Assembly: GCF_002101595.1 (NCBI RefSeq)
Contig: NZ_LQOM01000031.1
Location: forward strand, 62,001 to 126,000
DNA length: 64,000 bases
DNA from: Mycobacterium celatum
GTDB lineage: Bacteria; Actinomycetota; Actinomycetes; Mycobacteriales; Mycobacteriaceae
Reading direction: 5' to 3'
The notes under the pieces are model-generated. The model was given only the letters and a program-made list of their open reading frames with translations. It did no database searches and had not been told where the DNA came from. Shown piece by piece: positions 37,727 to 47,071 of this stretch; the stretch's first letter is position 1, and each line of letters begins with the position of its first letter. A program made the translations under genes and the position numbers.

Positions 37727-38149
37727 ATGGTGCTGATGCGTACCGATCCGTTCCGTGACCTCGACCGGTGGACCCAGCAAGTGCTCGGGACCGCAGCCCG
37801 GCCGGCGGTCATGCCGATGGACGCCTGGCGAGACGGCGACAAGTTCATCGTCGAATTCGACCTGCCTGGCGTGAACGCCGATTCGCTCGACCTGGACGTC
37901 GAACGCAATGTGCTCACCGTCCGTGCCGAGCGTCCCGAGCTGGATCAAAACCGCGAAATGGTTTCCGCCGAACGTCCGCGTGGCGTCTTCAGCCGGCAAC
38001 TATTCCTCGGCGAGAACCTCGACACCGACAAGATCGAGGCCAGCTACCACGACGGCGTCCTACGCCTGACGATTCCAGTGGCTGAAAAGGCCAAGCCGCG
38101 CCGCATCGAAATCAGCCACGACGGCCACCAGACGGCGATCAACGCCTGA
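37727..38149 (+). CDS. Small heat shock protein, Hsp20/alpha-crystallin family
   Basis: A 140-residue ATP-independent chaperone resembling the mycobacterial 18-kDa antigen subfamily. The alpha-crystallin domain spans about residues 28-130: [59 protein letters not shown] and the signature [20 protein letters not shown]. The ATG at 37727 is preceded by GGGAGGTTAAGTC. It is expressed divergently from the MerR/HspR-like gene, across a region with repeated operator-like motifs. A G+C-rich hairpin follows its stop. Confidence 0.95.
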   Translation: MVLMRTDPFRDLDRWTQQVLGTAARPAVMPMDAWRDGDKFIVEFDLPGVNADSLDLDVERNVLTVRAERPELDQNREMVSAERPRGVFSRQLFLGENLDTDKIEASYHDGVLRLTIPVAEKAKPRRIEISHDGHQTAINA

Positions 38150-38156
38150 GGGACGT

Positions 38157-38181
38157 AGCGGCGATCGCGCCGGTCGCCGCT
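38157..38181 (+). terminator. Hairpin downstream of hsp20
   Basis: AGCGGCGA (38157-38164) and TCGCCGCT (38174-38181) form a perfect 8-bp stem with a 9-nt loop, seven bases after the hsp20 stop. There is no U-tract, as is common for mycobacterial terminators. Confidence 0.6.
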
Positions 38182-38456
38182 CGACGGGGGTGGGGCGCTG
38201 CCCCATCCATGGCCAACGTGTCGCATGACGATGAGGAGGTGATGCGTCGACAGTCGAAACCCACAGCGGTGACCCCCGTGCCGTCCACAAGGATTGCTAC
38301 CTGAGAGCGGCCGACGCAGTATCGCGCACGCATCGCCACCGATAGTGGCCATTTTGGTGGACCGCACGGACCTCATCGGCCCGGGGTGGGCGCGTTTGTG
38401 GCCCGATACGCGCCCACCCCGGCACACGACTGTCGGCCCTGGGCGGAAAGGCTCCG
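38182..38456. other. Intergenic stretch between hsp20 and the J-domain gene
   Basis: I see no convincing gene here. A 20-codon frame at 38242-38304 has GAGGAGG in front, but at only 2 bp spacing. The segment presumably holds the J-domain gene promoter, with GGCGGAAAGG as ribosome site near 38441. Confidence 0.5.
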
Positions 38457-38786
38457 GTGCCTGAGATGGATGACCCCTACTCGGTGCTCGGTGTATCTCC
38501 GACGGCGACGCAGGCCGAAATCACCCACGCCTACCGGCGCCAGCTGCGTGACTATCACCCCGACAGACGTTCCGGTGAGCCGAATTCCGGAGCCGACGAA
38601 CGGCTCCGCCAAATCCTGGCCGCCTATGCGCTATTGCGCGATCCCAAGCGTCGCGCAGCCTATGACCGGGCTCATCCGGTTGTCCGCAAACGCACCGCCC
38701 CTACCCGGATACCGGTGACCCGCAGACGTTCCCGCGAGTACGACGAGCCTCCGCTGCGGGCCGGCCCGGTCCGCTGGCACCGCTGA
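38457..38786 (+). CDS. Short J-domain (DnaJ-like) protein
   Basis: A 109-residue protein with an N-terminal J domain at residues ~6-70: DPYSVLGVSPTATQAEITHA, the HPD motif in DYHPDRRSGE, and RQILAAYALLRDPKRRAAYD. The basic C-terminal tail lacks the Gly/Phe and zinc-finger regions, so this is a type III J protein that would stimulate a DnaK ATPase for a specific client. The GTG at 38457 fits the GGAAAGG Shine-Dalgarno sequence better than ATG 38466. Its location after hsp20 suggests a role in the same stress response. Confidence 0.9.
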   Translation: MPEMDDPYSVLGVSPTATQAEITHAYRRQLRDYHPDRRSGEPNSGADERLRQILAAYALLRDPKRRAAYDRAHPVVRKRTAPTRIPVTRRRSREYDEPPLRAGPVRWHR

Positions 38787-38813
38787 TCGGCTCATGGCAG
38801 CGGGTCGCCGCCA

Positions 38814-40286
38814 TTAGACCAGGCCGATCCGCCGGTGACGTTGTAGGCGGTCAGTCATGCGCTGGGCCTCGGGAACCGCTCGTAGCGTGTGTAATTCGTG
38901 CGCAATGGCTCTCGACAGCCGCTTGGCGAACGCGATCGGCTCGTCGGCCGCATCGGGGTGTTCGGGCACGACGACGTCGACAATGCCCGATGCCCGCAGG
39001 TCTGTAGACCGGATGCCTTGGGCCGCAGCGAGTTCGGGGGCATGGTCGGTATCGCGGAACATGATTGCACTGGCGCCCTCCGGCGGCAGCGGAGCCAGCC
39101 AGCCGTGCAGCGCGGCCAGCACTCGGTCGGCGGGCAGCATCGCCAGCGCCGGCCCGCCGCTGCCCTGACCCAGCAGGACCGACACCGTCGGCGTCTCCAG
39201 CGTGACGAGTTCGGCCAGGCAGCGCGCGATTTCACCGGCCAGCCCGCCCTGCTCGGCGGCTTCGGACAGCGCGGGGCCGGCAGTATCGACGACGAGCACC
39301 AGCGGCAGCCGCAAACCCGCGGCCAGTGCCATGCCGCGCCTGGCTTCGCGCAGCGCGGCCGGACCCACGATCCCGCCGAAGACACGCTGCTGGCCGAGAA
39401 CGACGGCGGGCTGACCGCCGAAGCGCGCCAGCGCCAGCAGCGTGCTGCCCGCCTCGCCCTGGCCGGTGCCCGACAGCAGGACTCGCTCGGTGGCGCCGTG
39501 GCGCAGCAACGTGGCGATCCCGGGACGCTCCGGGCGACGCGACGCCACCACCGAATCCCATGCCAGCACATCGGGTACCGGCTCACGCTCGAGCGCGGGC
39601 GGCGGGCCGGCGGGCGGATCCACCAATACCTTCAGCACCCGTTCCAGCGTGCGGCGCAGCCATCGCAGCGGAATGACACCGTCGATCACGCCATGGCGTT
39701 GCAGATTCTCGGCGACCTGGATGCCCTCCGGGAATGGCTCACCATACAGCTGCTCGTACACCCGCGGACCCAGGAAACCGATCAGCGCACCGGGCTCGGC
39801 GATCGTGACATGGCCGAGCGAACCCCACGACGCGAACACCCCGCCGGTGGTTGGATGGCGCAGATACACCAGGTAGGGCAGATGCGCCCGCTTGTGCAGT
39901 TGGATCGCCGCGCTGATCTTGACCATCTGCACGAAAGCCACTGTGCCTTCCTGCATCCGGGTGCCGCCCGAACTCGGCGAGGCCAGCAACGGTAGGCGCT
40001 CCCGGGTGGCTCGCTCGATCGCGGTGGTGATCCGCTCGGCCGCGGCCACCCCGATCGAGCCGGCCAAAAAGTCGAATTCGCAAGCGATCACGGCTACCCT
40101 CCGCCCGCGCACCCGGCCTTCACCGGTGACCACCGACTCGCTGCGCCCGGTCGCGGCCCGGGCAGCGGCCAGCTCGCGGGCGTACGTCTCGTCGGTCGGG
40201 ACTGCGAGCGGCTCGGTGTCCCAGCTGACAAATGAATCTGCGTCGAGCACCGCCTCGCGCAGTTCGTCGGCGCTGATCCGGCTCAC
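38814..40286 (-). CDS. accD3: Acyl-CoA carboxylase carboxyltransferase AccD3
   Basis: A 490-residue biotin-dependent carboxyltransferase with fused alpha- and beta-type crotonase halves. N-half signatures are ACEFDFLAGSIGVAAAERIT, PLLASPSSGGTRMQEGT and GGVFASWGSLGHVTIAEPGA; C-half signatures are VVLGQQRVFGGIVGPAALRE and VLVVDTAGPALSEAAEQGGL. It matches AccD3 (Rv0904c), an acyl-CoA carboxylase component with an undetermined preferred substrate. The ATG at 40286 is divergent from the CIRCE-controlled operon. No biotin carrier or biotin carboxylase gene is adjacent. Confidence 0.94.
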   Translation of the reverse strand: MSRISADELREAVLDADSFVSWDTEPLAVPTDETYARELAAARAATGRSESVVTGEGRVRGRRVAVIACEFDFLAGSIGVAAAERITTAIERATRERLPLLASPSSGGTRMQEGTVAFVQMVKISAAIQLHKRAHLPYLVYLRHPTTGGVFASWGSLGHVTIAEPGALIGFLGPRVYEQLYGEPFPEGIQVAENLQRHGVIDGVIPLRWLRRTLERVLKVLVDPPAGPPPALEREPVPDVLAWDSVVASRRPERPGIATLLRHGATERVLLSGTGQGEAGSTLLALARFGGQPAVVLGQQRVFGGIVGPAALREARRGMALAAGLRLPLVLVVDTAGPALSEAAEQGGLAGEIARCLAELVTLETPTVSVLLGQGSGGPALAMLPADRVLAALHGWLAPLPPEGASAIMFRDTDHAPELAAAQGIRSTDLRASGIVDVVVPEHPDAADEPIAFAKRLSRAIAHELHTLRAVPEAQRMTDRLQRHRRIGLV

Positions 40287-40334
40287 CGGATGAGAGTAGC
40301 CAGGACTTGGCAGACCGCGGTCGATCCACCATAA

Positions 40335-40361
40335 TTAGCACTCGTCGAATGAGAGTGCTAA
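40335..40361. promoter_or_regulatory. CIRCE operator (HrcA binding site)
   Basis: TTAGCACTC at 40335-40343 and GAGTGCTAA at 40353-40361 with a 9-bp spacer are a perfect match to the CIRCE consensus TTAGCACTC-N9-GAGTGCTAA. It lies 35 bp upstream of the glycosyltransferase ATG and 48 bp from the divergent accD3 start. Confidence 0.96.
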
Positions 40362-40396
40362 CGCGTGTAGATGGAGTCGGAGGGAGGGAAACGTCA

Positions 40397-41569
40397 ATGC
40401 GCGGCGCTGATTTCGTCTTTTGGTCGGATGGTTCCGATCCCGCGCGTCAGTTGCGGATCGTCTTGGTGGCACCGCCCTATTTCGACATTCCGCCGAAGGG
40501 TTACGGAGGTGTCGAGGCCGTCGTGGCCGACCTCGCCGACACGCTCGTCGCCCGTGGGCACGCCGTCACGGTGATCGGCGCCGGGGAGCCGGGTACCGCA
40601 GCCAAGTTCGTCCCGCTGTGGGATCGGACGCTGCCCGACCGACTCGGCGAGCCCTACCCCGAGGTGATGCACGCGTTGAAGGTCCGCAGCGCGATCGCGC
40701 GGATCGCCGCTGCCGACGGAGTCGACATCGTGCACGACCACACGTTCGCCGGCCCCCTGAACGCCCCGGCCTATCAGGCGCTGGGGCTGCCGACCGTGGT
40801 GACCGTGCACGGTCCCATCGACGACGACCTCTACCCGTACTACCGCGAGCTCGGCCGCGACGTCGGTCTGGTCGCCATCAGCGACCGCCAGCAGGAATTG
40901 GCGCCCGACCTGAATTGGATTGGCCGCGTTCACAATGCGCTGCGAATCGACGACTGGCCGTTTTCGGCCGACAAGGGCGACTATGGCCTGTTCCTCGGGC
41001 GCTTCGCGCCCTACAAGGGTGCGCACCTGGCGGTGCGGGCCGCCCACGAGGTGGGCATGCCGCTCGTCCTCGCCGGCAAGTGCAGCGAGCCCGCGGAAAA
41101 GGAGTACTTCGAGGACTGCGTGCGCCCGCTGCTCACCGAGGACGACCACGTGTTCGGCGAGGCGGATGCGGTCAGCAAGCGGAAACTGCTGGCGGGTGCG
41201 CGGTGTCTGCTGTTCCCCGTGCAGTGGGAGGAGCCGTTCGGGATCGTGATGATCGAAGCGATGGCGTGCGGCACGCCCGTCGTCGCGTTGCGTGGCGGCG
41301 CCGTGCCGGAGGTGGTTGTCGACGGCGTCACCGGCTTCGTGTGCGAGCGGCCCGCCGAGTTGCCCGCTGCGATCGAGCGGACGCAGACGATCGACCCGCA
41401 CGCCTGCCGCCGCCACGTCGCCGCGCACTTCGAGGTTGCGCAGCTGGGGTACGGATACGAGCAGATATACCGGAAGGCGTTGGGCCGGCACCGGTTTCAG
41501 CCCGGGCCGACGGCCGATATCGATCCGATCGCGCGTATCCCTGAACTGAGCGACAAGGCCACCGCGTGA
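40397..41569 (+). CDS. GT4-like glycosyltransferase under CIRCE control
   Basis: A 390-residue GT-B-fold glycosyltransferase. The N-terminal domain has VLVAPPYFDIPPKGYGGVEA (sugar/acceptor loop with GGVE) and DIVHDHTFAGPLNAP. The C-terminal nucleotide-sugar domain has GLFLGRFAPYKGAHLAVRAA and the EX7E-like CLLFPVQWEEPFGIVMIEAM followed by ACGTPVVALRGGAVPEVVVD. Donor and acceptor are unknown. The ATG at 40397 is preceded by GGAGGGAAACG, which decides the start. It is co-translated with the debranching-like enzyme (GTGA overlap). The CIRCE element upstream indicates HrcA-controlled heat-shock expression. Confidence 0.9.
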   Translation: MRGADFVFWSDGSDPARQLRIVLVAPPYFDIPPKGYGGVEAVVADLADTLVARGHAVTVIGAGEPGTAAKFVPLWDRTLPDRLGEPYPEVMHALKVRSAIARIAAADGVDIVHDHTFAGPLNAPAYQALGLPTVVTVHGPIDDDLYPYYRELGRDVGLVAISDRQQELAPDLNWIGRVHNALRIDDWPFSADKGDYGLFLGRFAPYKGAHLAVRAAHEVGMPLVLAGKCSEPAEKEYFEDCVRPLLTEDDHVFGEADAVSKRKLLAGARCLLFPVQWEEPFGIVMIEAMACGTPVVALRGGAVPEVVVDGVTGFVCERPAELPAAIERTQTIDPHACRRHVAAHFEVAQLGYGYEQIYRKALGRHRFQPGPTADIDPIARIPELSDKATA

Positions 41570-43686
41570 CCTCGGGATTCAACACCGGCACGCCGGCCCG
41601 CCTGGGGTCCGGCAACGACGCGGTGACCTTGGTGGAAGGCGCGACGTTCTGCCTGTCCAACCGCTACGGCGACATGGTCGTGGGCCGGCCGCACGGGCTG
41701 TTCTTCCGCGACGCACGCGTGCTGTCGCGCTGGGAGCTGCGGGTGGATGGCCAAGTCCCCGAATCGTTGTCGGTGGAGTCGACGGAAGCGTTTGCGGCGC
41801 AGTTCATCCTGCGGCGCGCGCCGCGCGCCGGGCGTGCGGACAGCACTCTGCTGGTGGTGCGGGAACGGCTGATCGTCGACGGGCTGCGGGAGACCGTCTC
41901 GCTGCACAACCTCGACAAAGAAAGCACCGTGGTGTCGTTGGAATTGCACGCCGACGCCGACTTCGCCGACCTGTTCGCGGTCAAGGAAGGCCGCGCCGCA
42001 GTCGGCGGCGCCGACATGGCGGTTACCGACGGAGAGTTGGTGCTGCGCGAGCGCGGCGAGCAGGTGCGCGGCCTGACCATCGACGCGACCGGCGACCCCA
42101 TCGTGTTGCCCGGTTCGCTGAACTGGCGGGTGGTGGTGCCGCCGGGGGAGCGCTGGCAGGCCGAGATCGTGCTGCAGCCGACGTGGGCGAACCAGAAGAT
42201 CACCAGCCGCGTTCGCGCCGGCGCGAATGTGGAATCCAGCGCGCCCGCGCGCAAGATCGAGGCCTGGCGGGACAGTGCCACCAACGTCGAAACCGACCAT
42301 CCGGGGCTGGCCGCGGTGTTGCGCCAGACCGAGAGCGACCTCGGGGCGCTGCTCATGCACGACGAGGCTGGCCGCGGCCGATCGTTTGTCGCCGCCGGCG
42401 CGCCGTGGTTCATGACGCTGTTCGGCCGCGACAGCGTGCTCACCGCCTGGATGGCCCTGCCGTTGGAGGTCGGGCTGTCGGTCGGCACGCTGCAGCGGCT
42501 CGCCAGTTTGCAGGGCCGGCGTATCGACCCGATCACCGAGGAAGAACCCGGCCGGATCATGCACGAAATCCGGCGCGGACCGGCCAGCGACGACGTGTTG
42601 GGCGGCAACGTCTATTACGGATCTGTCGACGTCACACCGCTTTTCGTGATGCTGCTTGCCGAGTGCTGGCGATGGGGAGCCGACGAGACGGCGGTCCGCG
42701 CGCTGCTGCCCGCTGCCGACGCCGCACTGGCCTGGGCGGAGCGCTACGGCGATCGCGACGGCGACGGCTTCGTCGAATACCGCCGCGCCACCGACCGCGG
42801 GCTGATCAACCAGGGGTGGAAGGACAGCTTCGACGGCATCAACGACGCTGCCGGGCGGCGAGCCGAACCGCCGATCGCGCTGTGCGAGGTCCAGGGCTAC
42901 CTGTACGCGGCGCTGCTGGCGCGCGCCGACCTCGCCGACGGGTTCGGCGACCTGCCGACCGCGGCCCGGCTGCGTGAGCGTGCCGAGGCGCTGCGGGCCA
43001 AGTTCCTCGAGACCTTCTGGCTTCCGGCGAAAGGCTGGTATGCGGTCGCGCTGGACGGCTACAAGCGCCCGGTCGACGCGCTGACCAGCAACGTGGGCCA
43101 TTGCTTGTGGACGGGCATCGCCAGCGACGAACACGCCGCACAGATCGTCGAGCGGCTGGCCGGTCAGGAGATGGATTCCGGGTTCGGCCTGCGCACGCTG
43201 GCCAGCACGATGGGCGCCTACAACCCGATGAGCTATCACAACGGCTCGATATGGCCGCATGACACCGCGATCGCGGTGGCCGGGTTGCTGCGTTACCGGC
43301 ACATCCCCGGCGCGGTCGAGCTGGCCGAGCACCTGGCCACCGGGCTGCTCGACGCGGCCGACGCGTTCGGCAGCCGGCTGCCCGAGCTGTTCTGCGGTTT
43401 TCCCCGCAGCCAGTTCGGTTCTCCGGTGCCCTATCCGACGTCCTGCTCGCCGCAGGCATGGTCGAGTGCGGCGCCGCTGCTGCTGCTGCGCGCGTTTCTG
43501 GGACTCGACCCCGACGTGCCGCACCGCAGGCTGTCGATTGCGCCGCATGTTCCGGCGGCCTGGGGCCGGATCGCGCTGACCGATCTGCGGCTGGGCAGCC
43601 TGACCGTGCATGTGGAAGCCGAGAGTGAGCTGGCCAAGGCCCACGGGCTCCCCGACGACTGGCAGCTGGTGACGCCTTCGGACTGA
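41566..43686 (+). CDS. Glycogen debranching enzyme-like amylo-alpha-1,6-glucosidase
   Basis: A 706-residue protein. The N-terminal ~200 residues form the beta-rich GDE N-terminal domain ([36 protein letters not shown]). The C-terminal (alpha/alpha)6 glucosidase domain contains [33 protein letters not shown] (candidate catalytic acid region), [23 protein letters not shown] [20 protein letters not shown] and [20 protein letters not shown]. Related proteins hydrolyse alpha-glucan or short oligosaccharide linkages; the exact substrate is unclear. The GTG start overlaps the glycosyltransferase stop, so synthesis and trimming of one glycan are probably coupled under the CIRCE-controlled promoter. 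Confidence 0.9.
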   Translation: MTSGFNTGTPARLGSGNDAVTLVEGATFCLSNRYGDMVVGRPHGLFFRDARVLSRWELRVDGQVPESLSVESTEAFAAQFILRRAPRAGRADSTLLVVRERLIVDGLRETVSLHNLDKESTVVSLELHADADFADLFAVKEGRAAVGGADMAVTDGELVLRERGEQVRGLTIDATGDPIVLPGSLNWRVVVPPGERWQAEIVLQPTWANQKITSRVRAGANVESSAPARKIEAWRDSATNVETDHPGLAAVLRQTESDLGALLMHDEAGRGRSFVAAGAPWFMTLFGRDSVLTAWMALPLEVGLSVGTLQRLASLQGRRIDPITEEEPGRIMHEIRRGPASDDVLGGNVYYGSVDVTPLFVMLLAECWRWGADETAVRALLPAADAALAWAERYGDRDGDGFVEYRRATDRGLINQGWKDSFDGINDAAGRRAEPPIALCEVQGYLYAALLARADLADGFGDLPTAARLRERAEALRAKFLETFWLPAKGWYAVALDGYKRPVDALTSNVGHCLWTGIASDEHAAQIVERLAGQEMDSGFGLRTLASTMGAYNPMSYHNGSIWPHDTAIAVAGLLRYRHIPGAVELAEHLATGLLDAADAFGSRLPELFCGFPRSQFGSPVPYPTSCSPQAWSSAAPLLLLRAFLGLDPDVPHRRLSIAPHVPAAWGRIALTDLRLGSLTVHVEAESELAKAHGLPDDWQLVTPSD

Positions 43687-43712
43687 CCCGGAGCCTCTCG
43701 TATGGTGGTCGC

Positions 43713-44444
43713 ATGATCGGTGTCACCCGTGACGAAGACGTCCTGACCATTGAGATGCAGCGCGCCGAGCGGCGTAACGCGCTGAACTCCCAGCTCGTCG
43801 AGGAGCTGCGGGAAGCCGTGCAGAAGGCGGCCGCCGAGAACGTCCGCGCCATCGTGCTGACCGGGCAGGGCACCGTCTTCTGCGCCGGCGCGGACCTGTC
43901 CGGAGACGCATTCGCCGCCGACTACCCGGACCGCCTGATCGAGCTGCACAAGGCCATGGACGCCGCACCGATGCCGGTGATCGGCGCGATCAACGGTCCC
44001 GCGATCGGCGCGGGTTTGCAGCTGGCGATGCAATGCGACCTGCGGGTGGTGGCGCCGGAGGCGTTCTTCCAGTTCCCGACCTCGAAATATGGTCTGGCCC
44101 TTGACAACTGGAGTATCCGACGACTGTGTTCGCTGGTCGGTCACGGCCGGGCCCGGGCCATGCTGCTCTCGGCGGAGAAGCTGACCGCCGACGTCGCGCT
44201 GCAGACCGGGATGGCCAACCGGATCGGGTCGTTGGCCGACGCGCAGGCCTGGGCCACAGAGATCGCCGGCCTGGCGCCGTTGGCGCTGCAGCACGCCAAG
44301 CGGGTGCTCAACGACGACGGGGCCATCGAGGAAGCCTGGCCGGTGCACAAGGAACTCTTCGACAAGGCGTGGGCCAGCCAGGACGTCATCGAAGCGCAGG
44401 TGGCCCGCATGCAAAAACGACCACCGAAATTCCAGGGAGCCTGA
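43713..44444 (+). CDS. echA6: Enoyl-CoA hydratase-like protein EchA6
   Basis: A 243-residue crotonase-fold protein matching EchA6 (Rv0905), which in M. tuberculosis binds acyl-CoA and shuttles it to FAS-II rather than acting as a normal hydratase. The fold is visible in [40 protein letters not shown] (oxyanion hole) and [20 protein letters not shown]. The segment [20 protein letters not shown] carries no obvious catalytic Glu, consistent with the non-catalytic family role. The ATG at 43713 follows the debranching gene after 26 bp. The gene at 44449 follows after 4 bp. Confidence 0.94.
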   Translation: MIGVTRDEDVLTIEMQRAERRNALNSQLVEELREAVQKAAAENVRAIVLTGQGTVFCAGADLSGDAFAADYPDRLIELHKAMDAAPMPVIGAINGPAIGAGLQLAMQCDLRVVAPEAFFQFPTSKYGLALDNWSIRRLCSLVGHGRARAMLLSAEKLTADVALQTGMANRIGSLADAQAWATEIAGLAPLALQHAKRVLNDDGAIEEAWPVHKELFDKAWASQDVIEAQVARMQKRPPKFQGA

Positions 44445-44448
44445 TCGG

Positions 44449-45576
44449 ATGCTGCGCGGAGCGCTGCGACTGGCCGCCGGCACCGTCACGCTGGCCAGCG
44501 GAGGGTGGGTGCTGCGCGCGCTGCACGGTGCACCGGCCGCTCTCGGCGCCGACCCCGCTGCGATCCGCGCGGTGGCCGGCCGCTCGCCGAATTTCCGCGA
44601 CGGCGTCTTTGTCAACCTGGAACCGGGCTCGCTGTTCAGCATGGACCGCGAGCAGCAGCGGCTGATCCTGCGCGAGATCGTCGGCGGTCGCGCCGCCACC
44701 CGCCCGCGCGCGGCGATCCCGCTGGCCGCGCCGGAGCCGATGGGCAGCCCGCTGGACCTCGCGGTCTGCTGGTTGGGCCACGCGACGGCGCTGGTGGAGA
44801 TCGACGGCTACCGGGTGCTCACCGACCCGGTCTGGAGCGATCGCTGCTCGCCGTCGGATGTCATCGGTCCGCAGCGGATGCACCCGCCGCCGATCGAACT
44901 GGAGGGACTGCCGGCCCTCGACGCGATCGTCATCAGCCACGACCATTACGACCACCTCGACATCGACACGGTCCTCGCATTGGCCCGCACCCAATGGGCG
45001 CCGTTCTTCGTCCCGCTCGGCGTGGGGGCGCACCTGCGGTCGTGGGGCATTCCCGAGGAGCGCATCGTCGAGCTCGACTGGAACGAGCGCGCCAACGTCG
45101 ACGAGCTCACCCTGGTCTGCACACCCGCACGGCACTTCTCCGGCCGCTTCTTGAACCGCAGCACCACGCTGTGGGCCTCGTGGGCACTGATCGGGCCGAG
45201 GCATCGCGCGTACTTCGGCGGCGACACCGGCTACACCAACAGCTTCGCGCAGATCGGTGCCGAGCACGGGCCGTTCGACCTGACGCTGTTGCCGGTCGGC
45301 GCCTACAACAAGGCGTGGCCCGACATCCACACGAATCCGGAGGAGGCGGTCCGGGCACACCTGGACGTCGGCGGGCGGGTTTTGCTGCCGATCCACTGGT
45401 GCACCTTCCGGCTGGCGCCGCATCCGTGGGACGAGCCGGTCGAACGGCTGCTGACGGCCGCCGAGGCATCCGATGTCCGGGTGGTGGTGCCCAAACTCGG
45501 ACAACGCGTGGATCTCAGCGAACCAACGGAATTCGAACCATGGTGGCGACTTCAGGACGACAAGGCCCGACGGTAA
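44449..45576 (+). CDS. Metallo-beta-lactamase-fold hydrolase, NAPE-PLD-like (Rv0906-like)
   Basis: A 375-residue protein with a hydrophobic N-terminus ([20 protein letters not shown]), possibly a signal or membrane anchor, and a UlaG/NAPE-PLD-type metallo-beta-lactamase fold. Metal-binding motifs are visible as [14 protein letters not shown], the HxHxDH signature [10 protein letters not shown], the later TPARHFSGR and FGGDTGYTN, and the terminal [10 protein letters not shown]. It corresponds to Rv0906; a lipid phosphodiesterase role is possible. It is 4 bp after echA6 and probably co-transcribed. The genes Rv0907 and ctpE that follow in M. tuberculosis are missing here. Confidence 0.91.
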   Translation: MLRGALRLAAGTVTLASGGWVLRALHGAPAALGADPAAIRAVAGRSPNFRDGVFVNLEPGSLFSMDREQQRLILREIVGGRAATRPRAAIPLAAPEPMGSPLDLAVCWLGHATALVEIDGYRVLTDPVWSDRCSPSDVIGPQRMHPPPIELEGLPALDAIVISHDHYDHLDIDTVLALARTQWAPFFVPLGVGAHLRSWGIPEERIVELDWNERANVDELTLVCTPARHFSGRFLNRSTTLWASWALIGPRHRAYFGGDTGYTNSFAQIGAEHGPFDLTLLPVGAYNKAWPDIHTNPEEAVRAHLDVGGRVLLPIHWCTFRLAPHPWDEPVERLLTAAEASDVRVVVPKLGQRVDLSEPTEFEPWWRLQDDKARR

Positions 45577-45602
45577 GGTCGGCTGACGGAAGGGATGAAC
45601 TG

Positions 45603-45782
45603 ATGGGATTTCTGGACAAGGCCAAAAGCCTGCTGTCGCAGAACGCCGACAAGGTTGAACAGGCGATCGACAAGGCGGGCGACATCGTCGATGACAAGAC
45701 CGGCGGCAAATACAAGGACGCCGTCGACAAGGTGCAGGACGCGGCCAAAAAGGCTGTGGACAAAGGCAACCCCGAGAACTAG
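45603..45782 (+). CDS. Rv0909-like small helical protein (antitoxin of TA pair)
   Basis: A 59-residue, highly charged, helical protein with repeated KA/KV heptads ([40 protein letters not shown]). It matches Rv0909, listed as the antitoxin partner of Rv0910 in M. tuberculosis. GGAAGGGATG precedes the ATG at 45603. It ends 3 bp before the Rv0910-like gene, the compact arrangement of a toxin-antitoxin pair. No DNA-binding motif is apparent, which is unusual for a type II antitoxin. Confidence 0.86.
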   Translation: MGFLDKAKSLLSQNADKVEQAIDKAGDIVDDKTGGKYKDAVDKVQDAAKKAVDKGNPEN

Positions 45783-45785
45783 CTC

Positions 45786-46226
45786 ATGGCGAAAGTCTCC
45801 GGATCCATCGACGTACCCCTGCCGGCCGAGCAGGCCTGGGAGCATGCCGCCGACCTCTCCCGCTACAAGGAATGGCTGACCATCCACCGGGTATGGCGCA
45901 GCAAGCTGCCCGAGAAGTTGGAGAAGGGCGCCGTCGTCGAGTCGATCGTCGAAGTCAAGGGCATGCCGAACCGGATCAAGTGGACGATCGTGCATTACAA
46001 GCCGCCGGAAGCCATGACACTCAACGGAGTTGGGGTCGGCGGCGTCAAGGTCAAGCTGCTCGCCAAGATCAAACCGAAGGGCGACGGCTGCGAGGTCAAC
46101 TTCGACGTGCACCTGGGTGGTCCGGCGCTGTTCGGTCCGATCGGCATGATCGTCGCCGGCGCCCTGCGGGGCGACATCCGCGAATCGCTGGACAATTTCG
46201 TCAAGGTGTTCGCCCCGGTGCGGTGA
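45786..46226 (+). CDS. Rv0910-like SRPBCC protein (toxin of TA pair)
   Basis: A 146-residue helix-grip (SRPBCC) protein: SGSIDVPLPAEQAWEHAADL and RYKEWLTIHRVWRSKLPEKL at the N-terminus, and a long C-terminal helix GDIRESLDNFVKVFAPVR. It matches Rv0910, described in M. tuberculosis as the toxin of the Rv0909-Rv0910 module, although the fold is that of hydrophobic-ligand-binding proteins and the toxic mechanism is unclear. It is translated 3 bp after the antitoxin gene. Confidence 0.88.
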   Translation: MAKVSGSIDVPLPAEQAWEHAADLSRYKEWLTIHRVWRSKLPEKLEKGAVVESIVEVKGMPNRIKWTIVHYKPPEAMTLNGVGVGGVKVKLLAKIKPKGDGCEVNFDVHLGGPALFGPIGMIVAGALRGDIRESLDNFVKVFAPVR

Positions 46227-46297
46227 GTTTCGGAGCCGGCGGCGGTCGATACCGGTGAACCCCGACTCGGGGCCACACCGTATCGAAGGAGACCATC

Positions 46298-47071
46298 GTG
46301 CCCATTCGTCACGGCGCGCCGCTGGGCGCCCCCTGCTGGATCGACCTGGCGTCATCCGACCTCGACCGTGCCCTCGACTTCTACGGCACTGTCTTCGGCT
46401 GGACATTCGAATCCGCCGGACCCGAATACGGCGGCTACGTCAACGCCGCCAAGGACGGCCAGCCGGTCGCTGGCCTGACGGCCAACAACCCGGAATGGCA
46501 AGCGCCGGACGGCTGGACCACCTACTTTCACACGGCCGACGTCAACGCGACGGTGTCGGCGCTGACCGCGGCGGGTGGCTCGTCCTGCATCGAGCCGATG
46601 AAGATACCCGCCAAGGGATTCATGAGCATGGCCACTGACCCGACGGGCGCGCCGTTCGGCCTGTGGCAGCCGCTGGAGCACCACGGCTTCGCGGTGATCG
46701 GCGAGGCCGGCGCCCCGGTCTGGCACCAGTTGACCACCCGCGACTTTCGCGCTGCTGTCGATTTCTACCGTGAGGTATTCGGCTGGCGAACCGAACAGGT
46801 GTCCGACACCGACGAATTCCGTTACGCCACTGCATGTTTCGACGACCAACAGTTGCTCGGCGTGATGGACGGCGTCGGCTGCATGCCCGCCGGCGTCGGA
46901 TCGAACTGGACCATCTTCTTCGGCGCCGAAGACGTCGACAAGACGCTGCAGGTGATCACCGACAACGGCGGCGCGGTGCTGCGCGGTGCGGAAGACACTC
47001 CCTACGGGCGGCTGGCGGCAGCCGCCGACCCGACGGGCGCGGGGTTCAACCTGTCGTCGCTGCAGGATTAG
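46298..47071 (+). CDS. Two-domain VOC/glyoxalase-like protein (Rv0911-like)
   Basis: A 257-residue protein with two tandem VOC modules: residues ~12-120 (WIDLASSDLDRALDFYGTVF) and ~135-255 (HQLTTRDFRAAVDFYREVFG). Each ends with a DPTGA...L segment (ATDPTGAPFGLWQP and AADPTGAGFNLSSL). Pairs of such modules form one metal site; the substrate is unknown. It corresponds to Rv0911. The GTG at 46298 follows GAAGGAGACC. Its TAG shares TTAG (47068-47071) with the convergent cupin-gene stop. Confidence 0.91.
   Translation: MPIRHGAPLGAPCWIDLASSDLDRALDFYGTVFGWTFESAGPEYGGYVNAAKDGQPVAGLTANNPEWQAPDGWTTYFHTADVNATVSALTAAGGSSCIEPMKIPAKGFMSMATDPTGAPFGLWQPLEHHGFAVIGEAGAPVWHQLTTRDFRAAVDFYREVFGWRTEQVSDTDEFRYATACFDDQQLLGVMDGVGCMPAGVGSNWTIFFGAEDVDKTLQVITDNGGAVLRGAEDTPYGRLAAAADPTGAGFNLSSLQD

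Noticed and set aside
38242..38304. 20-codon frame with GAGGAGG upstream
   Set aside because: Shine-Dalgarno spacing of about 2 bp is too short, the peptide has no features, and it could be chance.
44449..46226. Possible hidden ctpE or Rv0907 remnants between the Rv0906- and Rv0909-like genes
   Set aside because: Only 26 bp separate the two genes, so the M. tuberculosis genes are simply absent.
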